Assembly: GCA_035699085.1 (NCBI GenBank)
Contig: DASSBG010000028.1
Span: 124,001 to 188,000, forward strand
Source: DASSBG01 sp035699085
GTDB lineage: Bacteria > Pseudomonadota > Gammaproteobacteria > Xanthomonadales > Rhodanobacteraceae
Reading direction: 5' to 3'
DNA: 64,000 bases
Position 1 is the stretch's first letter; each line of letters begins with the position of its first letter. This document shows positions 1 to 9,319 of this stretch, one piece after another. The notes below the pieces were generated by a model. The model saw only the letters and a list, made by a program, of their open reading frames with translations. It was not told the DNA's origin and did not search any database. A program made the translations under genes and the position numbers.

Positions 1-176
1 TGAAGCTCCTGCACGACCTGAAGAAGGCCGGCGTGAAGCTGATGGTCTGCAGCCAGGCGGTGGCCGAACTCGGCCTGCAGGAAAGCGACCTCGACCCCAG
101 CATCACGGTGACCCTCTCGGGGCTGTCCGACACCGCCATCTACGGCGGCCAGGGCTACGCCTTCCTCGAGCTGTAA
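1..176 (+). CDS. DsrE family protein, C-terminal part
   Basis: Only the last 58 codons are in the window (first complete codon at base 3, TAA at 174-176). The visible tail has a helix (LLHDLKKAGVKLMVC), then CSQAVAELGLQESDL and a closing QGYAFLEL. This matches the end of DsrE/DsrF-like proteins, where a Cys follows the central strand and precedes a helix. Members act in sulfur relay or as small peroxiredoxin-like proteins. The N-terminal half is outside the window, so the subfamily cannot be set. Confidence 0.7.
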   Translation, partial: KLLHDLKKAGVKLMVCSQAVAELGLQESDLDPSITVTLSGLSDTAIYGGQGYAFLEL

Positions 177-196
177 CCGCGGCCGGCATGGCTCCG

Positions 197-255
197 GCCG
201 GTCGGGTTGCATGCCCTTCTCGGGTTGCACGCCCTTCGGCGGCAACCCGACCGGC
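197..255. repeat. Inverted repeat around a tandem 18-mer, between convergent genes
   Basis: A perfect 14-bp inverted repeat (GCCGGTCGGGTTGC at 197-210, its complement at 242-255) encloses two near-identical 18-bp units starting CGGGTTGC at 203 and 221. It lies between the DsrE-family gene and azurin, which converge. It could act as a bidirectional terminator without a U-tract or be a REP-like element. Confidence 0.6.
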
Positions 256-267
256 GAGTCCGCGCGA

Positions 268-912
268 TTACTGCACGCTGATCGGGCCGTGCATCAGCAC
301 CGAGTGGCCCGGGAAGCTGCAGAAGAACACGTAGGGGCCGTCGCCGTTGATCTTGCTGACCGGGAAGCTGACCGAGGTGGTCTCGCCGCCACCGATCAAC
401 TTGGTGTGCGCGATGACACGCGGGTCGTCGGGCTTGACGTAGCCCTTGTCCAGCCCGGCGGCCGCGCCGTCGGCGTCCACGCCGGCCATGTCCGACTTCT
501 TCGTGATGACGACGTCGTGCCCCATCGACGCGACCGGCAACGTGCCGGTGTGCTTCAGGGTGATCTTGAAGTCGCTGCATGACGAGGGCACGACGATCGA
601 CGACACGTTGTACTGCATCGCGTCGTTTGCCTCGATTTCCGTGCCGCAGTCGTTGACGACGGCGGTCGGCTTGTCACTGGCTGCCGCGCCGGCGGCCGCC
701 GCGGCGGTCGTGGTAGCCGCATATGCGGCGGTGCCCGCGTTCATCGGCGCCGCATCATCGGCCACCGCAGCGCGGGTTTCCGCGGCGTTGGCAACCGTTG
801 CCACCGCTGCCGGGTTCGCTTCCGAAGTATCCTGCGACGACGAGTTGTTGCCACAAGCCGACAGCGCCAGCGCGCAGCCAGCGGCAAGCAGGGTCAGTTT
901 TGCTTTCATCAT
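268..912 (-). CDS. Lipoprotein azurin (Laz-like type I copper protein)
   Basis: This is a 214-residue exported blue copper electron carrier. The N-terminus is a lipoprotein signal with lipobox LSAC, so it is probably anchored to a membrane. An Ala/Thr-rich linker of about 60 residues follows, then an azurin fold. The copper ligands are visible: His in SMGHDVV, then the C-terminal set in FFCSFPGHSVLM (Cys, His, Met). The first cysteine of the fold is in NDCGTEIEAND. An AAGGAG sits 5 bp before the first ATG. The linker resembles Laz of Neisseria. The physiological partner is not shown by the sequence. Confidence 0.93.
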   Translation of the reverse strand: MMKAKLTLLAAGCALALSACGNNSSSQDTSEANPAAVATVANAAETRAAVADDAAPMNAGTAAYAATTTAAAAAGAAASDKPTAVVNDCGTEIEANDAMQYNVSSIVVPSSCSDFKITLKHTGTLPVASMGHDVVITKKSDMAGVDADGAAAGLDKGYVKPDDPRVIAHTKLIGGGETTSVSFPVSKINGDGPYVFFCSFPGHSVLMHGPISVQ

Positions 913-1028
913 CCATGCTCCTTGGGTTTAGCCGCGCATTGTGATTGCGCGGCGCTTCACCAGGAATGAACGGTGCCGGGCGCGCCGGGCGGCGATGCAA
1001 CGTGTTCATTCTGTCTCCGGGCGCCCCT

Positions 1029-2168
1029 TCACGGTGCATCCGGCCAACGCGGACGCCACTGGTGGCCAACCCCCGCTGACGCCGGATTGCCTGCGCCCGC
1101 GGCGGCCCGGGCCGGTTCAACATCCACGCGCGTCCGCGGCAGGCAGCGCGGATATTCCCGCTGCAGGAAGGTGATCAAGCCTTCGCGCACGTGGCGGCGC
1201 AGGTTCACCGTGTCGCCGGCGTTCGCCGCGCTGACCATTGCGCGCATCTCCACCACGCGGTCCGTGACGTCGGTGACGTCCAGCGACCAGGCAAAGCCGT
1301 CGTAGAGATCGTCTTCATCGAGTATGCGCTCCAGCTCGTCACGCACCGCCTGCACCGGCACCGTGTAATCGGCATAGATGTAGGCCGTGCCGAGCAGGTT
1401 GGCGGTGGTGCGCGTCCAGTTCTGGAAAGGCTTCTCGATGAAATAGGTCAGCGGCAGCACCAGCCGGCGCAAGTCCCAGATGCGCACCACCACATAGCTG
1501 GTCGTGATCTCCTCGATCCAGCCCCACTCGCCCTCCACCACCACCGAGTCCTCAAGCCGGATCGGCTGGGTGATCGCGATCTGGATACCCGCCAGCCAGT
1601 TGGTCAGGACGGGTCGCGCCGCCAGCCCCACGACCAGGCCCGCTGCACCAGCCGATGCGAACAGGGTCGCGCCCAGCGCGCGGATCCCCGGAAACGTCAT
1701 CAACATCACGCCGATGGCAAAAATGCCCATCAATACCGCGCAGATCCGGCGCAGCACCTGGAACTGCGTGCGAATCTTGCGCGCGCGCAGGTTGTCCGGC
1801 ACGCTCATGTCGTAGCGCTCCGACAGGATATCGCCGGTGGCGTCGATCACCCGAACGACCGACCAGGCAGCAATCGCGATCAGCAGCAGGATGATGCCGT
1901 GGCGGACCGGCGCGTAGACGCCCTGCCTCATCGGCAGCGCGGTGGCGGCCACCAGCACGCCGAGCAGCGGAAACATCCACCTTGAGGGCGCCCGGAAGTT
2001 GTGCACAATGGCGCCGGCAACCGAGGCGAAGCGGCCGCCGGTGAAGCGGCAGATGATGGCGAACGCCACCCAGTAGAATAGCCAGCCGGCGACGGCGCTG
2101 GCCAGCAGCACGAGTACGGTGCCGACCCAGCCCGGGGCGCGCGCAAACCAGTCTGCAATGGTCTCCAT
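1029..2168 (-). CDS. MscS-family mechanosensitive ion channel
   Basis: The 379-residue protein has four or five N-terminal hydrophobic segments. The MscS pore helix and start of the beta domain follow: TLFASAGAAGLVVGLAARP, then NWLAGIQIAITQPIRLEDSV and GEWGWIEEITTSYVVVRIWD. The C-terminal alpha/beta domain contains YTVPVQAVRDELERI. Family members open under membrane tension and release solutes after osmotic downshock. The last 25 residues are low-complexity. The gene stands alone, divergent from the M28 peptidase gene. Confidence 0.92.
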   Translation of the reverse strand: METIADWFARAPGWVGTVLVLLASAVAGWLFYWVAFAIICRFTGGRFASVAGAIVHNFRAPSRWMFPLLGVLVAATALPMRQGVYAPVRHGIILLLIAIAAWSVVRVIDATGDILSERYDMSVPDNLRARKIRTQFQVLRRICAVLMGIFAIGVMLMTFPGIRALGATLFASAGAAGLVVGLAARPVLTNWLAGIQIAITQPIRLEDSVVVEGEWGWIEEITTSYVVVRIWDLRRLVLPLTYFIEKPFQNWTRTTANLLGTAYIYADYTVPVQAVRDELERILDEDDLYDGFAWSLDVTDVTDRVVEMRAMVSAANAGDTVNLRRHVREGLITFLQREYPRCLPRTRVDVEPARAAAGAGNPASAGVGHQWRPRWPDAP

Positions 2169-2343
2169 GTGGCAGCAATACCCTTGGCCGACGCGGCTTC
2201 ACCGATGTTGCACACCATGCGCAGCCGGCGCAGCCACAGGCCCGACTATAGGCAATCGAACGGCTCGGCCAAGCCCGCAGCCGTGCCGCGATTCAGATTC
2301 GCGGGCGAACGCCGGTTCTGTCGCCGGCATCAAGCGGATCCTG

Positions 2344-2365
2344 CATTCCGCGCTGGCGCGGAATG
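2344..2365. repeat. Palindromic repeat (CATTCCGCG ... CGCGGAATG)
   Basis: A perfect 9-bp inverted repeat with a 4-base loop lies in the intergenic space before the M28 peptidase gene. Its core resembles a palindrome common in many proteobacteria; that it is dispersed in this genome is an inference. Confidence 0.5.
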
Positions 2366-2472
2366 ACGGCGGGTGCACCAGCCGCCGGAGCGCGGGGTCT
2401 GAACCCGTCCGACGCGGGATGGGCACGCTTTGCTAGTATCGCGGCTTCATCCGTCCCAGGGGAATCCTCGCC

Positions 2473-4125
2473 GTGAACCGATTGCTGCTTTCCGCTCTTG
2501 CGCTGTCCGCCTGTGCCGTAACCGCAGCGGCGGCACCACCGGCGTTCAGCCCGCAGCGCCTGTCCAGCGAAGTGAAAATCCTGTCTTCGGACGCCTTCCA
2601 GGGCCGCGGCCCGGCGACACCGGCGGAAACCAGGACCGTCAGCTACATGATTGCGCAGTTCAAGGCGGCTGGCGTGCGACCCGGCGGCGACCTGGAGAAC
2701 GGCCAGCGCAGTTGGACCCAGGCCGTGCCGCTGCTGCGCAGCGAGATCGTCGGCTCGCCGTCCCTGACGCTCACCGAGAACGGCGACCCCATCGCCCTGA
2801 CGCAGGGCAAGCAGATCGCCCTCCGCGCACCGCTGGATGGTTCGACGTCGGTCGATGTCTCGAACCTGCCCCTGGTCTTCGTCGGCTACGGCGTCAGCGC
2901 GCCGGAGCGGCATTGGGACGACTACAAAGGGGTCGACCTGCACGGCAAAGTCGCCGTGGTGCTGGTGAACGACCCGGACTTCGAGAACGGCAAGGGCGAC
3001 TTCGGCGGCAAGGCCATGACCTACTACGGCCGCTGGACCTACAAGTACGAGGAAGCGGCGCGCCGCGGCGCCGCGGGCGTGCTGGTGGTGCACGAGACCG
3101 CGCCGGCCTCCTACGGCTGGGCGACCGTGAAGAATTCCAATACCAACGCCCTGTTCGACATCGTGCGTGACCAGCCGACCAGCGTGCACACGCAACTGGA
3201 AGGCTGGATCCAGCATGACTTTGCCGTGTCGATGTTCAAGCAGGCGGGCCTCGACTTTGCCGCGCTGAAGAAGCAGGCGCAGACACGCCAGTTCAAGCCC
3301 GTGCCGCTGAAGGGCGAAACTCTCGGCGCGAAGTTCAAGGTCGACACACGCGTCATCACCTCGCACAACGTTGTCGGCCGCATCGAGGGCAGCGCGCACC
3401 CGGAGCAGACGGTCATCTACAGCGCGCACTGGGACCATCTTGGCGTCGGCGCGCCGGATGCCAGCGGCGACCGCATCTACAACGGCGCCGTCGACAACGC
3501 CACCGGTAGCGCCGCGTTGATCGAGCTGGCCCGCGCCTTTGCCAGGGCGCCGCGGCCGCAGCGCTCGGTGGTATTCCTCAGCCTGACCGCCGAGGAGCAG
3601 GGCCTGCTGGGCTCGGAGTACTACGCCGCCAACCCGCTCTACCCGCTGGCAACCACCGTCGCCGTGCTGAACATGGACGCGCTCGACCCCACCGGCCCGA
3701 CCCGCGACTTCACCATCTCCGGCAGCGCCAAACTGGGCTTGCTGGACGACCTGGTCGCAGCGGCAAAAGCCTTGCACATGAGCTACACGCCGGACGCGCA
3801 TCCCGAGGCAGGTTACTTCTTCCGCTCCGACCACTTCTCCTTTGCCAAACGCGGCGTGCCGGCGGTGTCATTCGGCTCCGGTGAGGATATGGTCGACGGC
3901 GGCGTAAAAGCCGGCGCCGCCGCGGCCGCCGACTATACCGCCCACCGTTACCACCAGCCGGGCGACGAGTGGCAGGCAAGCTGGTCCTTCACCGGCATGG
4001 CGCATGACCTGCAGCTGCTGTACGCAGTCGGCAGCAAGCTTGCCAATTCGCAGGAGTGGCCGAACTGGGGCGCCGGCTCCGAATTCCGCGCCACGCGCGA
4101 CGCCAGTGCCGCCGCCCGCCGCTGA
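2473..4125 (+). CDS. Secreted M28-family zinc aminopeptidase with PA domain
   Basis: This 550-residue exported peptidase starts at GTG behind AGGGGA. A signal peptide ends near AAAAPPA. A PA-type insert spans roughly residues 130-220 (VFVGYGVSAPERHWDDYKG), and the M28 catalytic domain fills the C-terminal half. Metal and catalytic residues are visible: SAHWDHLG (His), GAVDNATG (Asp), TAEEQGLLGS (Glu pair), NMDALD (Asp) and a late His in HQPGDE. It probably trims peptides in the periplasm or outside the cell. It appears to be a single-gene unit. Confidence 0.93.
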   Translation: MNRLLLSALALSACAVTAAAAPPAFSPQRLSSEVKILSSDAFQGRGPATPAETRTVSYMIAQFKAAGVRPGGDLENGQRSWTQAVPLLRSEIVGSPSLTLTENGDPIALTQGKQIALRAPLDGSTSVDVSNLPLVFVGYGVSAPERHWDDYKGVDLHGKVAVVLVNDPDFENGKGDFGGKAMTYYGRWTYKYEEAARRGAAGVLVVHETAPASYGWATVKNSNTNALFDIVRDQPTSVHTQLEGWIQHDFAVSMFKQAGLDFAALKKQAQTRQFKPVPLKGETLGAKFKVDTRVITSHNVVGRIEGSAHPEQTVIYSAHWDHLGVGAPDASGDRIYNGAVDNATGSAALIELARAFARAPRPQRSVVFLSLTAEEQGLLGSEYYAANPLYPLATTVAVLNMDALDPTGPTRDFTISGSAKLGLLDDLVAAAKALHMSYTPDAHPEAGYFFRSDHFSFAKRGVPAVSFGSGEDMVDGGVKAGAAAAADYTAHRYHQPGDEWQASWSFTGMAHDLQLLYAVGSKLANSQEWPNWGAGSEFRATRDASAAARR

Positions 4126-4157
4126 CGGACGGTGACGGCTGAGGCACTGCGTTCGCC

Positions 4158-5849
4158 TCAGGCGCCCGGCACGAGTTGCGTTGGCGGGGGCTCCCGCGTC
4201 GGGCGGCTCGGTGCCAACGCTTGCGCTGGACGCGTGGCCATGACGCCGGCCATGTGGACGGGGGCCGCTGCGTCAAAGCCGTCCCTGAACAGCGACAGCT
4301 CGGTCAGCAGCGATATCTCCAGAACCTTGGCAAAGCTGCTCCCGAAAGTATCGAGCGTTGTCCAGTCTCCAGAGGGGATGGTCGGCCAGTAGGCCCAGTT
4401 GGAGCCTGGCGTGTAGCGATCAGCATGGGTATTGAGCGGCATCGCCGGGCCACCTTCAGGCTCGACGACTGTTACGAGATAGGCACCCGCCGGCAGCAAC
4501 TGGGGCCCGTTTTCAAAAGCAACGTCATAGGTTCCGACGGCCGCATCCGCAACCGCCGCCACCGTGGTCTGCAACACCTCGCCTGGAACGCCGCCATTGA
4601 ATGCGCGGACGTTCGCGACCAGTGGCTCACCGATGAATGGATTGGGTATCGTGGTGTCCGTGCCCGTACCGTCGTCAACGACCGGCGCAATCGTCATGCC
4701 GAAGCGAACACCGGCAACGGTTGCGTCGTTGAGCAAGGTGAATACGGTTCCGAGCTCGCCGCCATCGCCGGAACCGATCCCCAAAACGTCGATTGGCGGG
4801 CCTTCCACGCGCGTCAGCTCGTTGCCGCCGATGCGAGGCCCCCTCACCTCCAGGACGTTGTTGGCGGTATCCGGCTCATCACCGCTCTCGTCGGCGTAAA
4901 GTCGGTATTCCAGCGACCAATTGCCGTTGCCCTGCAACTGCGACGCGCCACCGTACGCAACCGGCGCGGTTTCGCCCAGCAACAGCGTCGGGATGGGCGT
5001 GCTCACCCAGGCGAGGCCGACAGGCACGCCATCGCGCATGAATGTCGCCGTGGCGACAACATTGTTCAAAGGCGAGCCGCCGCCATTGAAGGCGTTCAGG
5101 CCGAGCACCGCCTCAACGGCAAACCCGTCTGGCGCACGGGCCAACTCGCCCGCGTACGGCGTGTCGCCGGCTTGTGCAACGAGGTCCGGCGCGCCGTCGA
5201 TCACCTCCACGTCATCAATCACGAGGATGAACTGGTCATTGGAGGTGTTGCGGAAGCCGATGTAGATGGCCTGGCCCGCATACGAATCCAGCGTCACCAT
5301 GTGGGATGTCCAGCTGGCCGCTTCGTGTGCAACCGAAAAAACCACCGTGCTGTTGGTGACCTGGTTGCCGATCACGCCTTGACCGCCCGTTGGTGCATCG
5401 GGGCTGGTCATCACGCGCACTTCGTAGCCGTCCGGGTAAGCCGGATCATAGGCAACGGCGCGCCAACGCAGGACAGCACCCGCCGTCGGCACGGCAATGG
5501 CTGGCGTCCAAGTCCAGTCATCAGCCTGTCCTGGCGGCGAATACCAGGACGTGCTGAATGCCGCGCACTGCGACAGGTCGAACTTGAAGTCCTCGCGCAC
5601 CTCCCAGGCATCGTTGATATAGGCGACCTGGGCGTCGGGGGTGCGCATGTCGACATCGCTCAAAAGCCAGTCGCTCGGGAACGGATAGCTTCCAGCACCA
5701 CCAGCGAAATCGCCGGTATTGCACCCAGCCAACGGCGGCGTTTGCGCGGAGATGTCGAATCCCTGGTACAGCAGGCCACGCGCACCCACCGTGGACATCA
5801 CCAGCGCGCAGATCACGCCGCCAAGCGCGCCCGTCTTTGCACGATTCAT
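4158..5849 (-). CDS. Secreted choice-of-anchor J (cleaved-adhesin type) protein with C-terminal DGF motif
   Basis: The 563-residue exported protein starts at the ATG behind GGGGGGC. An N-terminal signal segment precedes a jelly-roll region like choice-of-anchor J/cleaved-adhesin domains (FDISAQTPP, FSTSWYSPPGQADDWTWTPAI, SNDQFILVIDDVEVI). Later segments look like beta-sandwich repeats. The tail carries ELSLFRDGFDAAA and a basic, proline-rich end. The DGF(D/E) tail recurs in other secreted proteins of this window. A truncated relative of its last ~105 residues lies at 22044-22370. No catalytic motif is seen; a surface or extracellular binding role is inferred. Confidence 0.75.
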   Translation of the reverse strand: MNRAKTGALGGVICALVMSTVGARGLLYQGFDISAQTPPLAGCNTGDFAGGAGSYPFPSDWLLSDVDMRTPDAQVAYINDAWEVREDFKFDLSQCAAFSTSWYSPPGQADDWTWTPAIAVPTAGAVLRWRAVAYDPAYPDGYEVRVMTSPDAPTGGQGVIGNQVTNSTVVFSVAHEAASWTSHMVTLDSYAGQAIYIGFRNTSNDQFILVIDDVEVIDGAPDLVAQAGDTPYAGELARAPDGFAVEAVLGLNAFNGGGSPLNNVVATATFMRDGVPVGLAWVSTPIPTLLLGETAPVAYGGASQLQGNGNWSLEYRLYADESGDEPDTANNVLEVRGPRIGGNELTRVEGPPIDVLGIGSGDGGELGTVFTLLNDATVAGVRFGMTIAPVVDDGTGTDTTIPNPFIGEPLVANVRAFNGGVPGEVLQTTVAAVADAAVGTYDVAFENGPQLLPAGAYLVTVVEPEGGPAMPLNTHADRYTPGSNWAYWPTIPSGDWTTLDTFGSSFAKVLEISLLTELSLFRDGFDAAAPVHMAGVMATRPAQALAPSRPTREPPPTQLVPGA

Positions 5850-6044
5850 TGTTGCCCCCCGTGTCCCGAGATGGCTGGTGGCGAGCGCTTTCGCCACCTG
5901 GCACGGGACCATTGCGGCTGATCATCGGCGCTTCCTGCGCAGCGCGCAAGTGGCCTCGACCCACCTGCGGACACACCGGCCCCTCGGCCGGCGCCGGGCG
6001 GGTCGACACCCGGCTTTCGCACCGGCTCGACACCGCGGCGCGGG

Positions 6045-6281
6045 TCAGGCGTGGTGGTTGCCGGCGCCTTTGGCGATGCGCCGCAAGGCGGAGCCCTTGT
6101 GCATCGCGACGTGGTCGGTCTTGTCGCTCTTGATCTCGTATTGCGGGTCGCTCTCGCTGCAGTGGCGGGTGTGGCCTTTCCACGCAAAGTCGCGTGTATG
6201 CACCTTGAGGATAACGCCACTGACATGGCCGGCTTCGGAATTCCAGCGTACGTGGTCGCCGGGCTTGAATTCGTGCGTCAT
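6045..6281 (-). CDS. DUF2945 (HVA1/TUDOR-like) small protein
   Basis: This 78-residue protein opens with FKPGDHVRWNSEAGHVSGVI and ends in a basic tail, matching the DUF2945 family described as hypervirulence-associated TUDOR-domain proteins. A GGGAGT precedes the ATG. It follows the DUF3228 gene after 12 bp and is probably co-transcribed. The molecular role of the family is not established. Confidence 0.85.
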   Translation of the reverse strand: MTHEFKPGDHVRWNSEAGHVSGVILKVHTRDFAWKGHTRHCSESDPQYEIKSDKTDHVAMHKGSALRRIAKGAGNHHA

Positions 6282-6293
6282 GGTGACTCCCGT

Positions 6294-6848
6294 TCAACCG
6301 CGCCAGTTGGCGTGAGTGCGCCAGAATTCCACACTGCGCCGGTAGGCATCGCGGTCGAGCGGCACGCCCGAGCCGCCCTCCTCCACGCCAAGCGCGTTGC
6401 GCAGGATCGTGATCGGCGCCATCGGCGTCTCGGCGGGGTCGGCCGTGTACATGCAGCCGACCACGCCCCAGTCCGCCGCGATCGTCGTGCCCTCCTTCTC
6501 CAGCTGTCCGCGGCTGTAAAGAATGGCGATGAGGTAGCCGGCGACCGGCGGCTCGATGCCCTCAAACCAGCGCACCAGCACCGGCAGCTCGTCCGGCGAG
6601 CGCGCCTCGTAGTCGCTGCGAAGCAGGTGCCGGTTGTCGTCCGAGATCGGCACTTGCTGGCAGCGCGTCGAGGTCCGGTTGCGGTGCACGTGCAGCCTGC
6701 AGAACGGCGCATACCCCTCAAGCACCTGCAGCGGCGGCACCTCGTTGAGATGGCGCTCGAAATCGTCCGGCGTGATGTCCTGGATCGTGTTGCGCCGCCC
6801 TTCGCGAAACAGTCGCCGGCGGGCAAAATCGGTGAGCACGATGGTCAT
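6294..6848 (-). CDS. DUF3228 family protein
   Basis: This protein of about 184 residues starts MTIVLTDFARRRLFREG. It contains a central CRLHVHRNRTSTRCQQVPISD and a later AADWGVVGCMYTADPAETPM, fitting DUF3228, a family of uncharacterised cytoplasmic proteins. The start at 6848 was chosen because the family motif begins there; an upstream in-frame ATG near 6887 would add 13 residues. The DUF2945 gene follows on the same strand. No function is assigned. Confidence 0.8.
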   Translation of the reverse strand: MTIVLTDFARRRLFREGRRNTIQDITPDDFERHLNEVPPLQVLEGYAPFCRLHVHRNRTSTRCQQVPISDDNRHLLRSDYEARSPDELPVLVRWFEGIEPPVAGYLIAILYSRGQLEKEGTTIAADWGVVGCMYTADPAETPMAPITILRNALGVEEGGSGVPLDRDAYRRSVEFWRTHANWRG

Positions 6849-6994
6849 GCCGCCAGTGTCGCAAAAGCCGGCCACCAGCGCATCCATCGTAACCCGGCTG
6901 CCGCCGCTGCCCGCTGGTACGTCCGCACGACCAATGGCACAGGACACCGCCAGCCCCAGCCGTGACACTCGCGGCACCCACGGGGAGGACAGGC

Positions 6995-8317
6995 ATGACT
7001 CGGAAAACGAGCAGGACACTGTTGCGACGCACCGGTTTCACCGCGCTGGGCCTTGCTGCAGCGCTGTTGGTCGCCGCGCTGGTGGCGCTGTCGTGTGCCA
7101 AGGTGGAGATGACGCCCGGCGGCGTCCACACCCGCTTGCTGGTGCCGATCGTGCGTGGCGCCATCGGCGTACGCGTCTACGCGGGCACCGGGGATAACGT
7201 CGCCATTGCGGGGTATCTTGCCGGTCCCGTCGTGCACCGTGGCGCCGATGGCAGCTGGTCGGCACGCTGGTTCTGCGAGGACGCCGTGCACGCGGCGCAC
7301 GGCCGCGGCGACAGGCTGCAGCTCACCTGCGCGGGCAACCGCCACAGCTTCACGCTGACCACCGCGCCGGCAGCCGATGCCGTCGCACCAATGCCCGACC
7401 AGGTGGCCGTACTCAGCGACATCGAGGGCAACAGCGCATTCCTCGAAGCGGCGCTGCGCAAGCTCGGCGTGGTGGACGCGTCCGGGACGTGGCGCTACGG
7501 CACCGGCCACCTGGTCATGCTGGGCGACTCGGTGGATCGCGGCCGCGAGGTCTCGGCGGTCCTGTGGCGCCTGCACGAGCTTGCCGCGCAGGCACATGCG
7601 GCGGGTGGCGCGGTACACGTACTGCTCGGCAACCATGAGCAGTACCTGCTGCGAGGCAACTCCTCGCGCGCGCATCCCGAATTTCGCTACGCCATGCAAC
7701 GGCTCGGCGGATACGCGCAGGCGTTCGCTGGCGACACCGTGCTTGGACAGTGGCTGCGCGACCAACCGGTGGTGCTGAAGCTCGGGCCGGTGCTGTTCAC
7801 CCATGCCGGCATCTCGCCACAGGTGGCCCATTCCGGGCTGTCCGTCGAGGCGCTGAATGCCACGATGCGCAGCTACTGGCGCCGCCCCGATGCCGGCGCG
7901 CACACGGCGGCGCTGGATGCGGTGCTGGGACTCGCCGGCGTCACCCAGTACCGCGGCTATTTCCGCGCGACCGACGACGAACATCCGGCGGCGACGCAGG
8001 GCCAGGTGGAGCAGGCGCTCGCCCGTTACGGCGTCCGCCAGATCGTCGTCGCCCACACCCTGGTGGAAAAGGTGGCGCCCCGCTACGACGGCCGCGTCAT
8101 GGCCGTCGACGTCAACCACCCGGAGGCGCAGCCGGACGTGCTGCTGTACGTCCACGGCCAGCCGCGCATCGTCGACCTCGGCATCCCGCGCGGGCTGCAA
8201 CGCAACCCACCACGGCAGCTGCGAGAATTCAGTCTGTTCGAAGCGCACGATCGCGAGCTGCTCGCCTCGATGTATCGCGCCAATCGCAGGCTGGGGCGCA
8301 TCCCCTACCCATACTGA
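6995..8317 (+). CDS. Membrane-anchored or periplasmic calcineurin-like metallophosphoesterase
   Basis: This 440-residue protein starts at ATG behind GGGGAGGACAGG. One hydrophobic N-terminal segment comes first, then ~110 residues of unique sequence, then a metallophosphoesterase domain. The motifs are intact: VLSDIEGN (Asp, with the usual DxH His replaced), LGDSVDRG, LLGNHEQYL, FTHAGISP and VVAHTLVEK. The layout resembles Shewanella-like (Shelphs) PPP-family phosphatases, which may act on phosphoproteins. Substrate and partner are unknown. The gene stands alone. Confidence 0.85.
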   Translation: MTRKTSRTLLRRTGFTALGLAAALLVAALVALSCAKVEMTPGGVHTRLLVPIVRGAIGVRVYAGTGDNVAIAGYLAGPVVHRGADGSWSARWFCEDAVHAAHGRGDRLQLTCAGNRHSFTLTTAPAADAVAPMPDQVAVLSDIEGNSAFLEAALRKLGVVDASGTWRYGTGHLVMLGDSVDRGREVSAVLWRLHELAAQAHAAGGAVHVLLGNHEQYLLRGNSSRAHPEFRYAMQRLGGYAQAFAGDTVLGQWLRDQPVVLKLGPVLFTHAGISPQVAHSGLSVEALNATMRSYWRRPDAGAHTAALDAVLGLAGVTQYRGYFRATDDEHPAATQGQVEQALARYGVRQIVVAHTLVEKVAPRYDGRVMAVDVNHPEAQPDVLLYVHGQPRIVDLGIPRGLQRNPPRQLREFSLFEAHDRELLASMYRANRRLGRIPYPY

Positions 8318-8593
8318 GCGCCGACGCGGGGCGCATGCAGCCCGGGGGGACCTGCCGAGGACCCGGCACCCGCACATGCCGGGTCGGTGCGCCGGGATCG
8401 CGCACGCCGGCACGACGGCACGACGGCGCCGCCGCTGCCGCTTGCGTGGCTCGGCCGAAGTCGCCGCGTTCCACATGGGCACCGCCTTCATGAACGCAGG
8501 CTGGCCCGGCCCTTCCGCCGGCCCTTGTGGCCGCGCCCGATGCCGTCCAGCATGAGGACGCGCGCAAGGCCGGTCCACACCAAGGAGAATGCC

Positions 8594-9319
8594 ATGCCAC
8601 GCTCCCCGCTTCCCGAGGGCCCTCCGCTCGGTCCCGAGGCAGAAGGAATGATTACCAGGCGGCTCACCGGCGTGCTGGCCGCGACACTGCTGCTGGGTTC
8701 GAGCGGCGCATGGGCGCAAGCCGCGCTGGATGCCGCGCGCATTGCCAGCGCGGGCAACGGCCGCGGCGCTCCGCCCTGCGCCACTTGCCACGGTGCAAAT
8801 GGCGGCGGACAGGCCGCGGCCGGCTACCCGCGTCTTGCAGGCCTGGATGCGGCCTACCTCAACCGGCAGGTGCAGAGCTTCGTCAACGGTTCGCGCAGCA
8901 ATCCGGTGATGGTGGCCATTGCCAAGGCGCTGAGCGACGAAGAACGGCAGGCCCTCTCGGCGTATTACGCGGCCATGCCGGTCCCGGCCCCGGCCGGGAA
9001 GGACAGCGCTTCGCCGAGCGACAATCCCGTGGGCCAGAGCCTGGCCCAGCGCGGGCGCTGGAGCCGGCAGGTGCCCGGCTGCGTCGCATGCCACGGCCCG
9101 CACGGCGTCGGCGTCGGCGCGCATTTTCCACCGCTGGCGGGGCAACCCGCCGCGTACCTCGCCAGCCAGCTGACGGCCTGGCAGAAAGGCACGCGCCGCA
9201 ATGACCCGCTGGACCTGATGCAGCACGTCGCAGCTGCACTCAGCGCCGCCGACATCGAGGCGGTCTCCGCCTGGTTCGCCGCGCAACCGGCAACTCTGCC
9301 TGGGGGAGACACGCCATGA
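8594..9319 (+). CDS. Diheme cytochrome c4-type protein, probable TsdB-like partner
   Basis: About 241 residues with two haem-binding CXXCH motifs (CATCH, CVACH) in duplicated cytochrome c4-like halves. The halves share YPRLAGLDAAYLNRQ and FPPLAGQPAAYLASQ. A signal peptide (TGVLAATLLLGSSGAWAQ) lies after a short N-terminal extension. The start follows AAGGAG; ATG at 8648 would remove the extension. The stop overlaps the next gene by 4 bp (ATGA), so the two are translationally coupled. TsdB proteins, partners of thiosulfate dehydrogenase TsdA, are diheme c4-type cytochromes encoded beside tsdA, which fits this pair. Confidence 0.8.
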   Translation: MPRSPLPEGPPLGPEAEGMITRRLTGVLAATLLLGSSGAWAQAALDAARIASAGNGRGAPPCATCHGANGGGQAAAGYPRLAGLDAAYLNRQVQSFVNGSRSNPVMVAIAKALSDEERQALSAYYAAMPVPAPAGKDSASPSDNPVGQSLAQRGRWSRQVPGCVACHGPHGVGVGAHFPPLAGQPAAYLASQLTAWQKGTRRNDPLDLMQHVAAALSAADIEAVSAWFAAQPATLPGGDTP